From positions 62,001 through 126,000 of the forward strand of contig VZRG01000279.1 in the NCBI GenBank assembly GCA_013397435.1: DNA of 64,000 nucleotides, given 5' to 3'. Shown here in pieces: positions 40,884 to 54,232 of this stretch. Numbering within the stretch: the stretch's first letter is position 1; each line of letters starts with the position of its first letter. The DNA is from Erythrocercus mccallii (lineage: Eukaryota; Chordata; Aves; Passeriformes; Dicruridae). The notes under the pieces are model-generated. The model did not search any database. It was not told the DNA's origin and saw only the letters and a list, made by a program, of their open reading frames with translations. The position numbers were made by a program, and so were the translations under genes.

Positions 40884-42140
40884 GTTGTAGAACAAGGAGC
40901 AGATAATGTCCAAAGACTTGTTGAATGTAAGGGGATTGTAGTTCAAAGCCAGGACTCTGAGGTTTGTGAGCAACAGACGTAAGTAGCAAAGAGACCAAAG
41001 AGGTTAGCACGAGATAGATGGGTAAGGAGAACAAGAGCACTCGCAAAAATACCAGGGGAGATGAAGTACTAGCAAGAAGCGGAATCCTTCAGTAAACTGA
41101 GAAACTGAACTCTTTTGAAATCTGCCTTTAAATAAATATACAAACACAAAGTTTGAACAACTAGAAAACACTGGAGAGAAATAAACCTGTAGAAATAAAG
41201 ATAATGACAAAGAGTGGGTAAGGGAATATAGAGAAAATATGAATATAAACAAATCAGCTTTCCACATTGCACAAAGCCCAGAACACTTAGGGAATTGAAC
41301 AACAAATTTATTGTACCACCAACAATTATTTTTTGACAAATCATGGGAGATTCCCAGGGCCTGGAGCAAAGAAAATATTGTTCAGATTTTTCAGAGAAGA
41401 ACTGAAGCATGATCCAAATAATTACAGTCTCATACATCAGTTTTCTCTCCCTGGTAGCATAATAGCAAAAATAATTCCCTGAGACCTATGGGGCTGACTC
41501 GCTCATTACCCACAGATGATCCAGCACAGCCTTACACAGTATTGGTGCAGGGCTGACTGACAGCCAGGGTCCCAACCAGGGGAAAGAAAAAGTCTCCCTG
41601 GGCTGTGATGGTCCAGCAGTGTGCCTGGATCCCACAGGGTGAACCTGCACAGAAAGCACACAGGATGAGACCAAACTCACCTCCAAACTATAAATTATGC
41701 TAGTCCTTTTTTTAAGCTAATTAGTGCCAATACTAATTTACTTGATCCTAAACTCAGTGATGCTGTTGGAAAGTATTTACCTCTGTGGAAAACCCATGAG
41801 GAAATAATTCCAGCTCAGCCCAGCACTGTAGGGACAACCTGCAGATCTTGCTCACATTTCACATTCCTAGAAATGCATCGGGAAGGAATTCAGAGAAAAT
41901 GAGAAGATTTACAGATGGCCTGAAAAACAAACCCCACATTCTTAATACGATGAAAAAAATTAAGAGACAATGAGTAAGTAGCCACAGCTGCCATTAGGCT
42001 AATGTTGTTTCTTCAGCCTCTGGGAAAGGGCTAAAGCAAAATTCTTTTCCTTAATTTCTAATTCCCACCCAAAGCCTGCTGGTTTTTACTTTGTGCAGGA
42101 CATATATATTTCATCTCTAATCATTATTTGTAGATATTTT

Positions 42141-42200
42141 TTAAGGCCAGGAGGGACCATTAGATCATCAGTTCTGGCCTCCTGCATAACACATGCCCTG
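42141..42200 (-). mobile_element. Ancient CR1-type LINE 3' end, about 60 bp
   Basis: The + strand reads aaggccaggagggaccatta, then gatcatcagttctggcctcc and tgcataacacatgcc. This is the reverse complement of the conserved 3' end of the older, turtle/crocodilian-like CR1 group. It is probably of the same family as the fragment at 31225 and is heavily 5'-truncated. Confidence 0.75.
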
Positions 42201-42745
42201 GAATGTCATCCAAAAAGATAATGAACTATTCACCTTGGCTGTGGAAGTGAATGAGGGCTGAACCTGTGACTGTTTGGTTCTGTGGCTTTTGGGGAGATCA
42301 CAGATGTATTCTGACATTTCTTCATATAGATTCTGCAAAGCACTATCACATGGAAAATCCCATAAGATAAACAATTCTCTTAAAAAAACCAAACCTCTAC
42401 TTGGAGAAAGAGAAGTGGGGAGGAAGCCCACAGTATAAATGAAAAAAGTTAAAGACCGGGTTTTTCCAAATTTCACACCAAGCTTTTTATTCTTGCCATC
42501 TTCCAAGCTAACTTTTGTCAAAATAACCAGACGCAAGCATCAGGGAAACTAAATGATAGTTTAGTCTCCAAAAGAGTGGGAGAAAAAAAATTACTGAAAT
42601 GTGTTTCTGCAGTAGACTTTATACATCCATTCAGTGTGATCTAATGTAAGTCAGGCTTTAACAAATATTTTTGCTCAACTTGGTTCCAGGATAAAATTGT
42701 AGAAGTTACTGAAAGGTGAAAAAAACCCCTCAATCTATTCAACTT

Positions 42746-42762
42746 AAAAAAAAAAAAAAAAA
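42746..42762. repeat. Poly-A run of 17
   Basis: Homopolymer directly before the CR1-like fragment that starts near 42770. It lies at that element's 5' side, so it is not its tail. Confidence 0.95.
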
Positions 42763-42769
42763 GGCATTT

Positions 42770-43095
42770 AAGGGGGGTCTAACAGAAGTATACAAAAATC
42801 TTAGCTGAATGGATAATATCAATGCATGTTACTACTTTTGATACAGCACAGATGACAGGATCGGGGGCATAAATGGAAGTTCAAAAAACAAATTCAGAGG
42901 AGACATAAGGAAGTGCTTTGTCACTCAAAGAATAATAAATGTTTGGAATGGCCTACTGGGCAAGGTTGTTGAGGCAAAGACAGTGGGCTCGTTCAAGAAG
43001 CAATTAGATGCTATCCTGGGGGAAACGCTGTATTACAAGAGACAAGCATCAATGTGTTGAATGGCCTTTTCTCATTCCTAACATTTTCTATGTTC
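42770..43095 (+). mobile_element. Divergent CR1/L3-like LINE 3' fragment
   Basis: Sense-strand landmarks are agatgacaggatcggggg, ggagacataaggaagtgctt, ttggaatggcctactgggca and ttcaagaagcaattagatgc, then ttgaatggccttttctcatt and tttctatgttctt at the end. The first four have the order of the end of a CR1-superfamily ORF2; the 3' end differs from standard bird CR1 and resembles older CR1/L3-type elements. No frame is open across it. The family name is not certain. Confidence 0.65.
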
Positions 43096-46000
43096 TTTTC
43101 TCCAGCTTGTACTCTTAAGGGTCTGCAGCCTCGGTGTATGATATCAAAACTGAAATCAGGCCCAGCAGTGTTCTCCACTAAACTGGGCCAAGAAGCATAA
43201 TAAAGATTTGGCCTTGCTATAAAAATGTGCCGCGCTGTACTGTTACCCTGCTTATTCCATGCTGGCTTCTGGGCTTCTAATAAAGGAATAGGAGTTGGGC
43301 AAAGCACCCAGGGTTCAAAGATTTGTTTCACACCTTGTGGCGAGTCCAGAGCGCACTTTTAAGAAACTGGGGCACCCTACCCTTCAGGTGGGAGCACTTC
43401 AGAGGGGGGCCAGGACAATTCCAGTGCATGCAGGACTCTTTGGATCCATCACAACCTAAACTCAGTATTCAAATGTGCCTTTATTAGTAGTTATTAATAC
43501 TTTTTTTGAGAACTGTCTCTTTCAGCTTACCCAACCCTTCTAATGCTGTTTCTTCTCCCTCCAGGCACAGTACCGATACTTTCCCCCCTTACCCCTTTGC
43601 AAACATCAAAAGGGAATAAAAGTTTGTATTGGTTCTTTGGTGCATGCAGGGCACCCACAGGACAGCTGAGCCTTTAGAAGGTTAAGTAACATACCTATGT
43701 AGTCCCGGAATAGGTGCACAACTCAGGGCCTTTGTCTGAAACGGGGCAATTACACCCCACTAGCTTCCAGGAAAATCCCAGCCCCTTTCATGCTGAGGTC
43801 ACCACACACCCTCATGCTCCTGGGGTAGCCCAGAGGGACCCACAGAGGTTCCAACCAGGGATGCCCCTTTAGGGAGGTGCAGGTTCAGCTGATGAGGGGC
43901 ACAGAGCTCCTGGCACCCAGCTGAGTGGGCTGAACTCCACTGGGAAGAGAGGGGTGATTCAAGACACATGTTACATTAGTTGCTGTATTGCATTGATCTG
44001 AATGATCAGTGGAGCTGGTGAAGAATCTGGAGCACAACCTTGAGGAGGAGCATCTGAGGGAGCTGGGGGTGTTTAGCCTGGAGAAAAGGAGGTTCAGGGA
44101 TGACCTTTTCATTCCCTCACTTACAAAGAGGTTGTAGGGAGTTGGGGGTCAGTCTCTTCTCCTAGGTAACAAGTGACAGGATGAGGGGAAATGGCCTCAA
44201 GCCACACCAGTGGAGATTTAGATTTGATATCAGAAAAAATCTCCTTGGTACAATGGTTGCCAAACTGTGGAACAGGCAGCCCAGGGAAGTGGTGGAGTCA
44301 CCATCCCTGGAGGTATTGTTTAAAAGACATGTAGATGTAGCACTTGGGGACAAGGCTTAGTGGTGGACATGGCAGTGCTGGGTTAACAATTGGACTTGAT
44401 CTTAGAGGTCTTTTCCTACTTAAATTAATCTATGATTCTATGGTTTATGGGTTATGGAGGAAGGTTTAAGGGCTTTCTGTAGCAGGCTGCATTGAGACAC
44501 TACAGTAAAGATGATTTCTCCCCATCCACACTTACTGGGTATCCTACAGGAGGTTATAAGCAGGCACAACAAGACAGGAAGTCCTCGAGGATGTGAATTT
44601 TACTAAACACACAGGACTATGTAGCTCTCACCAAGTATTTAATCAGCAACTCAGCAAAGAGGCATTTTAGGGAAATATTTAAAGCATCCTGTGTCTGCAG
44701 CTGTGCTTTTTTTGCATGGGAAACCTTCACCACACATAATGCACTGCACAAGAGAAAATATTAGACTACTTTGAGGGTGGGGGGAGGAAAATGTATGTCT
44801 GTGCAAGAAATGTGCAGCTAAGAAAGCAGCTGAACAGCTGGAGGAGAGGGGTGACAATCCCTCCCTCTCCAGCCAGGATGAAGAAAGAAAAAAGAAGTTT
44901 GAAAAGCCACCTCCACCCAGACATTAAGGCAGTGTCTCATTCAGGGCCATGAAAATAAAAATTAAATTAATATGAATTGTTGAAAGACTCACAGTCTATC
45001 ATTTCTTCCCCATAATCTTCTGCAAGTTGTTGTTTTGGGGTTTTTTTATATTATTATATTTTACTGGTGAAGAATTCTTATGTTTCTAACCTTCATTACA
45101 GTGGCTTTTTGCCCCAGCACTCCTGGGAAAATGCATATTCAGAATAGCTCTGCAAGCGCTGCCGAAGCCATTTGATGTCTGCACCACTAGCAAAGTTATT
45201 TGCTAACAAACGTTGAGACTTCTTGCCCTTCCAAAAGAACTATTTCACATGTGGTTTTTGGCTTCCTCTGCAGTGGCTCAGCAATATTATTTTATCCAGC
45301 AAAGAGCACATTATTGTTTAATATCACTGCTATATTCCAGTGTGTTCCCAAGATGATAAATGTTGGCGCAGAAAGGAGGCAACTTTTTCAAACAATAAGT
45401 AATAAATTGTGGAGGGCTGAGTTAAATATTTTTCCATGTCCCCAAACAACTCTTGAGTACATTCCTGAGGAGTGTATTGTCAGTAAAATGTTTGAGAACA
45501 AGAAAATTTTTTGGATCAGGTTGTGGTTGTTGTCCAATCCATAGAATATAATGAAAATTCCTAGCTCTTTCTCCCATCTGTTCCAGCACGTACTTCTGGG
45601 TACAGCTTTAACTAAAGCAGTCAAAATGTCTACTATGAAAATATGAATATGAATGAATTAGTGTGAGATGATAAACTACATTGTTCCAAGGCATTGGGAA
45701 AAAACAACCTGAAACATAAAGTTTGTCAGGTAGGCCCAGATGTCTTGGCTATGAATTATTCAAACACCTGGATTCACTGTGCCAGTGAGATCTGGAGTGC
45801 AATGGGCGACCCACCCAAGCAAGGACAAGAGATGTCACATGTGGGTTGCTGAGCGCTGAACATGTGCAGTGAGTTGTTTGTGATCAAATCACAGGTCACA
45901 AAAGTCAGAAATTAACGACTAAAAATGTCACCTCAATATACTGTTTGAAAACTAACCCTGATCACAGGCAAGCCACAAAGAGAAAAAGATTACCAAAATC

Positions 46001-49000
46001 AGAATATTGTTATCTAGTGTAAGGTTTACCTGCAGGTAATGCCACTGTGACCATCTTTGTGTGCATCACCTCCAACACCACCAGTGTGTCTGTCCAGCCC
46101 TGCATATCCCTTTGAAGCCCATCCCTACAGCTTCTGCCCTCAGGCTGGCACACTCACCCAGGAGGAGCACTCACTTAACCCACCAGGAGCCAGAGGGAAA
46201 AGCACTGATGACTGGGAGCAGAGCTGCAGGTGCTGACCCTAACTGCATGGAAATTAGCACCTCAGTATGTACAGAAAAGGCTGCTTCGTTATAATTTCTT
46301 TGCACTGATTTCAAAGGATATTTGCAATTTTTAAATATTGAATATGGACATGTTCAACATCCTTCTGGGCCAATATCTGCCTGTTTAAATGGGAACTACT
46401 AATCCCCTAACACTGTAAGGGGAAGACATATTCAGTATTCTCTGTACTTGAGACATAAATAATAAATGTAATTTAAACTGAAATTTGAGCAGACTTTCCA
46501 TTAAGTAACAGATCACTGTTGGATGGGCATGGTTTTTTATATCAGGCAGAGGGCTGTATCTCAGATATGTAGACATCACGTAGAGATGGGATATTTTGTA
46601 CGAACATTAATAATGATGTTCCTACATCGCTCATGCTGTGGAAATGCTTCCTATTCATCTCATTATCTTCTGGTCCCACAATGGCAGCATGATGAGTGCA
46701 GAGAAATGAGTGAGAAGCCTTCTATGTCTTTGTGTGGTGGGCATAAAATGGTTGCAAACTAGATGAATGCTTAAATACATTATCTCTTTGACATTTCACA
46801 CTACCCTTCTGGAAAGACCCCATATATTTAATATCAAAAGGGCAGAGACCACTTACCATGGGAGAAAAAGAGAATGACTGCTTTGTCCTGCTATCTGTAT
46901 CCCAGGGAGCAGATCACAGAGGACCGAGATGGTTTCCCTCATGCCTTGAAAGGGGCTGATGAGAACCCAGGAGCACCTAGATAGAAGTCAGATCCGTTCA
47001 CTCATATCAGTCCCACAGATCTGCTCTAAATCTCTCTTCCCAGTCACCTCCTCCAGGGTTAAAAAGATGGCACAGCAGAGTGTGCCGGAGAGGTTGCTCT
47101 GAGTTATTGTTGTGTATATTTCAGTGGTCATTGCTGTCTTCATAACCCTCATTTCAATATAAATCACTTCTGTTTTCACATTTTCTCCCAGACTAGTTCC
47201 ACATCCCAAGGACCATTCCCATGAGTACCAGTTGAATCTGTCCCCCCCAGCTCTTGTCTAACGACCTTTCACAACATTGCTAAAGGCTTCAGCACTCACT
47301 GAAAGCATCAAAGGGCCTATTCTCATCTTTCATGGAATCTAATAAGAATGGTGGGGCTACATATTCACAAAGCTGGCACTGCTTCTCTGCATGTCCTTTA
47401 AAAGCTGCAGGAGTCTCCATGTGGGAGAACAGGAATAACAGCTCTAGCCTGCCAGCCATGGAGGCTAAAACACAGATCCCTTAAGAGGATTGTTGAAGTC
47501 CAAAACAGTTGCTGCAGGAAAGAAAACACTTTGCAGGGAAGTAAGAGGTGCACACATTCATGGGGAGGACAGCAACGTGCCTGCAGGTGGCTCAGCTGCC
47601 ACCCCAATCTGCAGCCCCGAAATAGAAATGATGATGGGACTGCAAACATGAATATCCCAAGCTTCACTGATCTAATTTACATCAGTGGACAACTTCTTGT
47701 ACAGGCATATCTCTGGAACGGGTCTCCTTTCTGCATTCTATTAACAGAACTATAAATATTTAATTTGAAATATAAGATACTAATAAGCATCTTTAATAGA
47801 AGAAGATTGTGATAGATTGGCAGACTGCCACATTCATCTCCACTTCATACAGTGTCTCCTTCTTGTCTTGAACTGCTAGATGACATCCTTCTGATGGAAT
47901 TAATTGGCCTCTTTCTTGCCCCACGCTATTTCTGGTTTAATTATCTTGCAGTTTGGCCTGTGGATGATGTTATTCCTGCTGCTGCTCTTTTGCTCTCAGT
48001 GTTCTCAGTTGGTGCAGGGTGTTGCCTGAATTCAGTTCCATTTTCCTTTTACAAGTTCCTGACCAGTATTTCACCACATTTTCTGCAGAAAGGGCAATTT
48101 AGATTCCAATGCAAAGCAAGCTGTGATCAAAATCCATTGGCTTCAACAGCTGATGGATCAGTTTTTCACACCTGCCATGTGCCTCAAGCAGTCACAAGAT
48201 AGAAATGTGTATTGGAAAATGAAGTTGCACATGTGAGGAAGAAGAGATGACAAGAGTGATTGGAAGAAAAGGAACGGAGTTTCTGTTTTCTCAGGAAATT
48301 ACAGCTTGACCTCAGGTTACTGAGATATTTCCATTGACTTTATGGCTTTTCCTCTGCAGATATATCAGATATGAGATCTATCCAGTGAAGTACATTCCCT
48401 TGTAATTACCAAACTACCAAAGTGCAAAAAGTTACAAAGGAGATGAAATGTATTTTAGAATTAAACAATGAGTTTTAGTTAATTTTTACATTTCTTTATA
48501 TACTGATTGATATATTTGGGTTTTTTAAATTATTAAGAAAAAACTTAAAAATTAAGGAGGAGGAGCATTTCTGGATATAAAAGAGGAAGAAAAAGGAAAG
48601 CCCAGCTTACAAGTCAGAACTCTTTCCTGGTAAACAGAATGAGTAAAAGGGTGATGCCTTGAAAAAATATGGAAGCCATTCCTGAGAAATTTCTTAGGTG
48701 TGGAAGAGCATAATGTTGGGTTAAAGCAAATCCAAAGCCATCCCAAAACTTTGATTTCCATATTTTTCTGTTTCTGAGAAGCTTTCATATTTCACTCTTT
48801 GTCACAGCCGATACCAAATTTCCCCCATGCTGTGACATATTACCTGGTCTACCTGCCCAGCCAGTGCTTTCTGTATGGCCTGTCTGAGCTGGTTTAGTCT
48901 GGTTTTGGGAGCCAAGTACTAGCAAGGCCAGGGAACACTCTCCTGGAGGAAGAGAGATTCCTGTGCCACAAGCCAGGCACTGCAGTTACACTTGAGACCA

Positions 49001-50244
49001 GCCACGGACACACACTGCGCTCGGCAGTGGTATTTATGGGATTGCTAACTGCCAAAGAGATGTGAGGCTCACCCCTGTAACAGTATTTCCTTTGCCTTCA
49101 AAAAGCACTTCTCTGAAGTGCCCAGAGACATCCCATCTTAGGGGTTATTCCCAGTTAAGATAAACCAAGGCAAAATGTGTGGCTGCTGTCAAAAGAAGAA
49201 TAATGTTAGTGCTTACAAAAACTCCCCTTCGCATACGAACACCGCACCACTATGCATAACCTCTGTGTTTGATTTCTCTGTCATATTTTCTCACACTGGA
49301 GATGGTCCCAAAGCAAATCTCTGAATGCAAGCACAGAACATGATTAAGAATCAAAGCCTAGAATGCCAGAACATATGTTTGGCTCCTTGCTTTTATCTTT
49401 ATAGAGGTCCAGCCAAAAGCCTCAGTACAAACACCCTTGAATATTTGTATGTACTGCACAATAGGCCAAAATATTCATGCTTGTTACTATTAACCTTTTG
49501 CTAAAACTTTGAAGCAAATCTACTAATTGCCATGGATTCTGCAGGGGAGAGAAGCCCTGTTTGACCTAAAAGAAGTCTAGCTCAGCCTTGTTTATCTCAG
49601 CAGTCAGATATTCTGACTGCTCCTTCAAGTCAAATGAATATTTCTTTGCACTACTGAATCCCAGAGGTGGGTTCCCATAATGTTCAGGCTCCTAGACAAA
49701 ACTCTGGCAAGTGCAGTGCCTCATGGTCTGGACACACCATGCTTATTTCAAGATGATCAGAAACTCCGGTTTCCATTGGAAGTTCTTGGTCTCTGGCTAA
49801 GACAAAGGTAAACAGAAATTTCTCGTGTTAAACTGTTTTATTCATCAGATGTTATGTAAGATAATCACCTTAGCCAAAAGGCCTTAAGTATGACAAAGAC
49901 ATATGCATATATCTCTCAAACCTAGAATGAGAAGAAAGTCAAACTCACCTGCAAATTCCACAGCTGGAGGTGTGACATCATTGGGTACTTCAGACAACCT
50001 GGACTTTGCCTCTGTCTGTCTTGTATGTGTGACTCTTCAGATTCCACTGAAGGTTTCTGCTCTGCCAGTCCTGCAGCTTTCTAAGACACATCTCAGCAGC
50101 CTGTTGACCTCCCACACAGGTCAGGACAAAGTGTCAAACAAGTGCTTTTTGACATAAATCAAGCTTCTCATGTTCATGCTTCTCATGAATTAATGACTAT
50201 CACGCTTCTAGAGCTATTTTTTTCACCAGCCACGGCATTGCAAT
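43096..50244. other. Intergenic, no gene seen; contains one CR1 copy
   Basis: Non-coding DNA with the CR1 fragment at 44005-44442. No ORF in it has a recognisable domain or a length above chance. Confidence 0.65.
44005..44442 (+). mobile_element. CR1 LINE 3' fragment with intact tail, about 440 bp
   Basis: It reads through ggagctggtgaagaatctgg, tttagcctggagaaaaggag, aacaagtgacaggatgaggg, agggaagtggtggagtcacc and ttggacttgatcttagaggt, ending in aatctatgattctatg. These are the end of ORF2 and the 3' UTR of a typical bird CR1, with the diagnostic ATTCTATG tail at 44431-44442. It is well preserved for a CR1 relic but lacks all upstream coding sequence. Confidence 0.93.
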
Positions 50245-50682
50245 GTAAGAATGATATAAAGCTACTAGAAAACATCCAAAGAAGGGCTATGGGGATGCTG
50301 AAGGGTCTGGAGGGAAAGATGCAGGAGGAGGGCACCTGGTTTCTTCAGCTGGAGAAGACTGAGGGGGGACTTCATAGGATTCTACAACTTCTTCATGATG
50401 AGGGAGAGGAGGGGCAGGTACCAATCTCTTCTCTGTGGTGACTAATGACAGGACCTGAAGCTGTATCAGGGGAGGCTTAGTTTGGATATTGACAAAATGT
50501 CTTTCACCCAGAGGGTGTTTGGGCACTGGAACAGGCTCCCCAGGGCAGTGATCACAGCATTAGTCCTCACAGAGTTCAAGAAACGTGAGGGCAGTGCTCT
50601 CAGGCATGTGGGGTGATCCACGGGGTGGTCCTGGGATGATTCTGGTGGGTCCCTTCCAACTCAGCATATTGTATGATACCAT
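50245..50682 (+). mobile_element. CR1 LINE 3' fragment, second subfamily, about 435 bp
   Basis: Landmarks are gaaaacatccaaagaagggc, gatgctgaagggtctggagg, ttctctgtggtgactaatga, actggaacaggctccccagg and gggtcccttccaactcagca, with a decayed tail ending near tgatacc. The 'gggtcccttccaactcag' 3' end separates it from the subfamily at 44005. It is 5'-truncated and non-coding. Confidence 0.92.
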
Positions 50683-52000
50683 GTAAGACTACAAACTATC
50701 CAAACTACTACAAATTATCTGAAATCCATCCTGGATACAGTGTATATATGATAAAAGGCATAATTTAGCATATTTTCCTCAATCCCAATGAAAATAAAAT
50801 GATTTAAGACAGAAAAGATGAAACAAAAAATTCATGTAAAGGTTACTACAGAAAACTTCAGCAAGGAGCATCTTAATCGTGCTCATTAATCAAACCCCAA
50901 ATAAAATCAGCTGTCGTCTAAAGTGAGAACAGCAAAAATTAGGACAACATATGTCTGAAAAAAAAGTTAGACTTTTTTATTCCAGGACAACTCAACTAAA
51001 AGCTCCCTCCATTCTGGCACCTGGGTTTCGTTTCATAATAGCTTCGGTCCATTGTTCCTTATTATCAGAGCTGACTATGTTCAAGCTAAGGCAGATCTTG
51101 TTCCTAAATTTATGTCTCTGTGTGTGACCACTACAATATGTGTTTTGTATGCTTTTTCCTGAAAGCCTAATATAGTGATACCTGTGACACGGCTTGGACT
51201 CCCCCTTTCATGTATATTACCAACTCGAACTGCAACCTGCTGGTAGATTTTTCTTAAACTCTAAAATGAGGGTCTAACCTTCTCTTCTTTTTCTTTTTCT
51301 TCTCTGTTACCTATAATCTTGATTTGACTCACACAAAAGTGACACAGTGGGAAATCCACTCAAGAAGACTTTGACAACTAACAATGGAAACCTACCTACA
51401 CGAAAGTTGACTGGTGGCGTTTATAGTGAAAAAATGTATTCAGGTTTAAAGATGTCATCTGTGTTAACTGATCCGTGTTGGTTTTGTGTGTTTTTGTCAA
51501 AAGAAATGTGCCGTGGAGTCACCTCTGTTAGGGTAAAGAAAACTAGCCAGAACAACATTACCGCTAAAAATAGACAGATATAGTCAGGAAAAAAAAAATC
51601 CCCCCAAAATATTTAAGACTGGATAAATATGAGTTTTAGGTTGGACCAAATCCAAAGGACTTATATAAAATAGTGAAACTTCCAATATTTAAATACAGCT
51701 AACATATAGAATTATTTATACATCTTCCTCTTTTGTTCTCCAACACATACAAAAATTTTGTTATTTTATGCAGTATCAAAATTGTTTTAAATGTGCCTCA
51801 TGGATTAAATTAAAATAAGATCACTGTACATTTTTTAGCAGTAGCTACCAATTGTTTTGGCTTTGGTTTTAGAAGCTGAGACATTTTACACAGATTCCTG
51901 TTCACCTGGAATGAATTCTTGCTGTTTCACAGCTTCCCTCATCAAATGGGATAGCTGAAGCCATCAGGTGCCATTGGAAATATTGGACACTTAATCCCAG

Positions 52001-52016
52001 AAAAAAAAAAAAAAAA
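52001..52016. repeat. Poly-A run of 16
   Basis: Homopolymer with no adjacent retroposon body. Confidence 0.95.
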
Positions 52017-54159
52017 GGTGTAAGTTAGAAAAAAGTTCAAAGATGCCACAATCCAAGTAAAAGGGACTGAACCTATCAGGGGATTCAAGTAATTGATATC
52101 GTACAACTAGTCCTTGTGCCTTCCACATTACTGTGTCTGCTAGGCCAGACCTTATTGCTGGACACAGCTGCCTTGAAGCAGTTGGCTTCGGTCTATATTC
52201 ACTGCTAACAGAGCCTTTTGATGAAAACTATATCAAATATTCCACATTTGTGAAACTCAACCTGGAAATGGTCTTTTGGCTCAGGTTACAAATATGTGAA
52301 GTGGAGATGATACTACCATGCCACCCCCATGAAATACAGGACAATGGAAAAACTTGGAAGAGGTTCTTGGAAGAAGCCTGAGGTGACAAAGAGTGTGCAA
52401 AATGTGAATGGAACAGAAAGGATCTGAAGGCTGAAGGAGGCAGCTAGTCAGCTACATCACTCAGTTCATTTACCCAGGTTCAGAGTAGCTTAAAGGAAGG
52501 ACAAAGTTCAGAGGGGTCTGTACTGTTGTCTATGCTGCAGGTGTTCCCTAAACAGAAGGCTTTAATAAGTGACCAGATTTGTGGGTGGCAAATCTTTCCA
52601 ACTTATGTGTTGCCTATACCTGAAAGATGCCTAGTAATCTAAATTCATTTAAAAATTTAAAGAGGGTGGGGCAAAAGAAAAGATCATCTCTTAAAATTAA
52701 ATAATTTGAGGTGAAGCCAGTTTGTCAGTATTTTTTCACTAACACAAGTTCTTTGTCATCCCTCATGATGCAGAGGAGGAAAAGTTGATAAAAGCAAGAC
52801 ACTTGACTTCTTAAGCAAAATTCATACAGTAAACAGGGAACTAAACTACATAGTTGGTTCAACAAGAAGTACCCCAGAAAGTCCAGTGAGAAACATGTAT
52901 TTTGGGATGACTGACTGGAGAAGGAATTTTATCTCCTCTGTTGTGGCAACACTGATTCTGCCATGGAGTTTCTGAACACGCTTTTTGCAGATGAGCTGTG
53001 CCACTGTGTCTCCTGACTGCATGGTTTTTTACCATTTTAGAGCCAGGTAAACTGAGGGACTTCATTAATACATATCCCAGACTGCTAGGTATGCAATTTG
53101 TGAATCTTGTTTCACTTCAGACATTAACAGGAATTTTCTTGTTTGCTCCCTCATACACAGTAGACCTTCCCCCATGGACCCTTTACCTCAGGCAGACAAG
53201 GGCTACTGCAGGACCACACCTCTCCTGTCACCCACCTGATTTCTCCTACAGCTTCACTACCAGGCAAGTCTCAGCATCAAAGATGAAAGCTGGCTAAAAC
53301 CTCTAAGAAGAAAACCCCCAAAAGTTGGGTGATTAAACAAAACAAACCAAAACCCCTTTAAATGTTATTTTATCGAGGATGTGTTCAAGTTCAAATGGGG
53401 GTTATTGTGTCTCAGTTTGCCATCGGGCAGTCAGGGTAATTGACCCAGCAATACCTGCCCAGAGGAAGAGGCAATGTTTGAAATTCATGTTAGAAACAAT
53501 TATCTACTCGACTTTTAAGTACAGGTCTTTCTGCTTTCATTTTTTTTAGGAGGGCATTAAAAAAAAACAAAACAGAAAGGCTCCCAACCCTTTGAAGGTC
53601 CTGTTTGTGCTGAAACAGACTCTGTGAATTGGTAATTGGCCTCACAGAGCCCAGGGGAAGTGAGGCTGAGGCAGCTTGGCAGGCGACACCGCTGCCATGC
53701 CCAGCGTTCTGCAGCCACCCGCTGCCCTGTCCTGGCTGCGGCAGGACATGCCACATCCCCATCCCACAGCCTGAGCTCAGCACCCTCCTTGCTCGATCTC
53801 CCCCACCTCTAGCGACCCTTCCCATCCCTCTACTCCTCTGCACAAGGCTGGAGAAGGGTTCACAGGGAGATATGAACCCCAAGGCTGTGGGTGTGCAAAG
53901 CGCCCGGGCCCCCGGGATGCTGGAGATCACGGCCTCCCCTCACATGGGCAAGGCAGGCAGGAGCCTAACTCTGGACAGCTGGAAACAGAAGCAAAACGGC
54001 AAAGCCACAAACACATAACTTCTCTGTTCTTCAGCATTTCTTGGTCCTGTTAAACTGCTGCTTTTCACCCAGGGCAGGGCTGGCTCTGCTGCAGGTGAGG
54101 AGTGGGAGAGGTGGCAGGCTGGCAGCACAGGGATGCCTGAAGCTGCTGGCTGAGGAATT

Positions 54160-54232
54160 ACAGAATCACAGAATATGCTGAGTTGGAAGGGACCCACAAG
54201 CATCATCGAGTCCAACTCCTGGTCCTCATAAA
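54160..54232 (-). mobile_element. CR1 LINE extreme 3'-end fragment, about 70 bp
   Basis: The + strand reads acagaatcacagaatatgct, gagttggaagggacccacaa and catcatcgagtccaactcct. This is the reverse complement of the same CR1 subfamily as the copy at 50245, in the opposite orientation. It is truncated to little more than the tail. Confidence 0.88.

Larger units (their letters stand above)
31661..42140. other. Intergenic, no gene seen; contains one CpG-dense block
   Basis: Mainly AT-rich non-coding DNA. The exception is the CpG-dense stretch at 32416-32745, annotated separately. Simple repeats are at 35308-35322, 39252-39280 and 40866-40883. No ORF has a recognisable domain. Confidence 0.65.

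Noticed and set aside
50287..50526. ORF within the CR1 copy as a possible peptide
   Set aside because: It is antisense to the CR1 3' end, so it is a by-product of the repeat.
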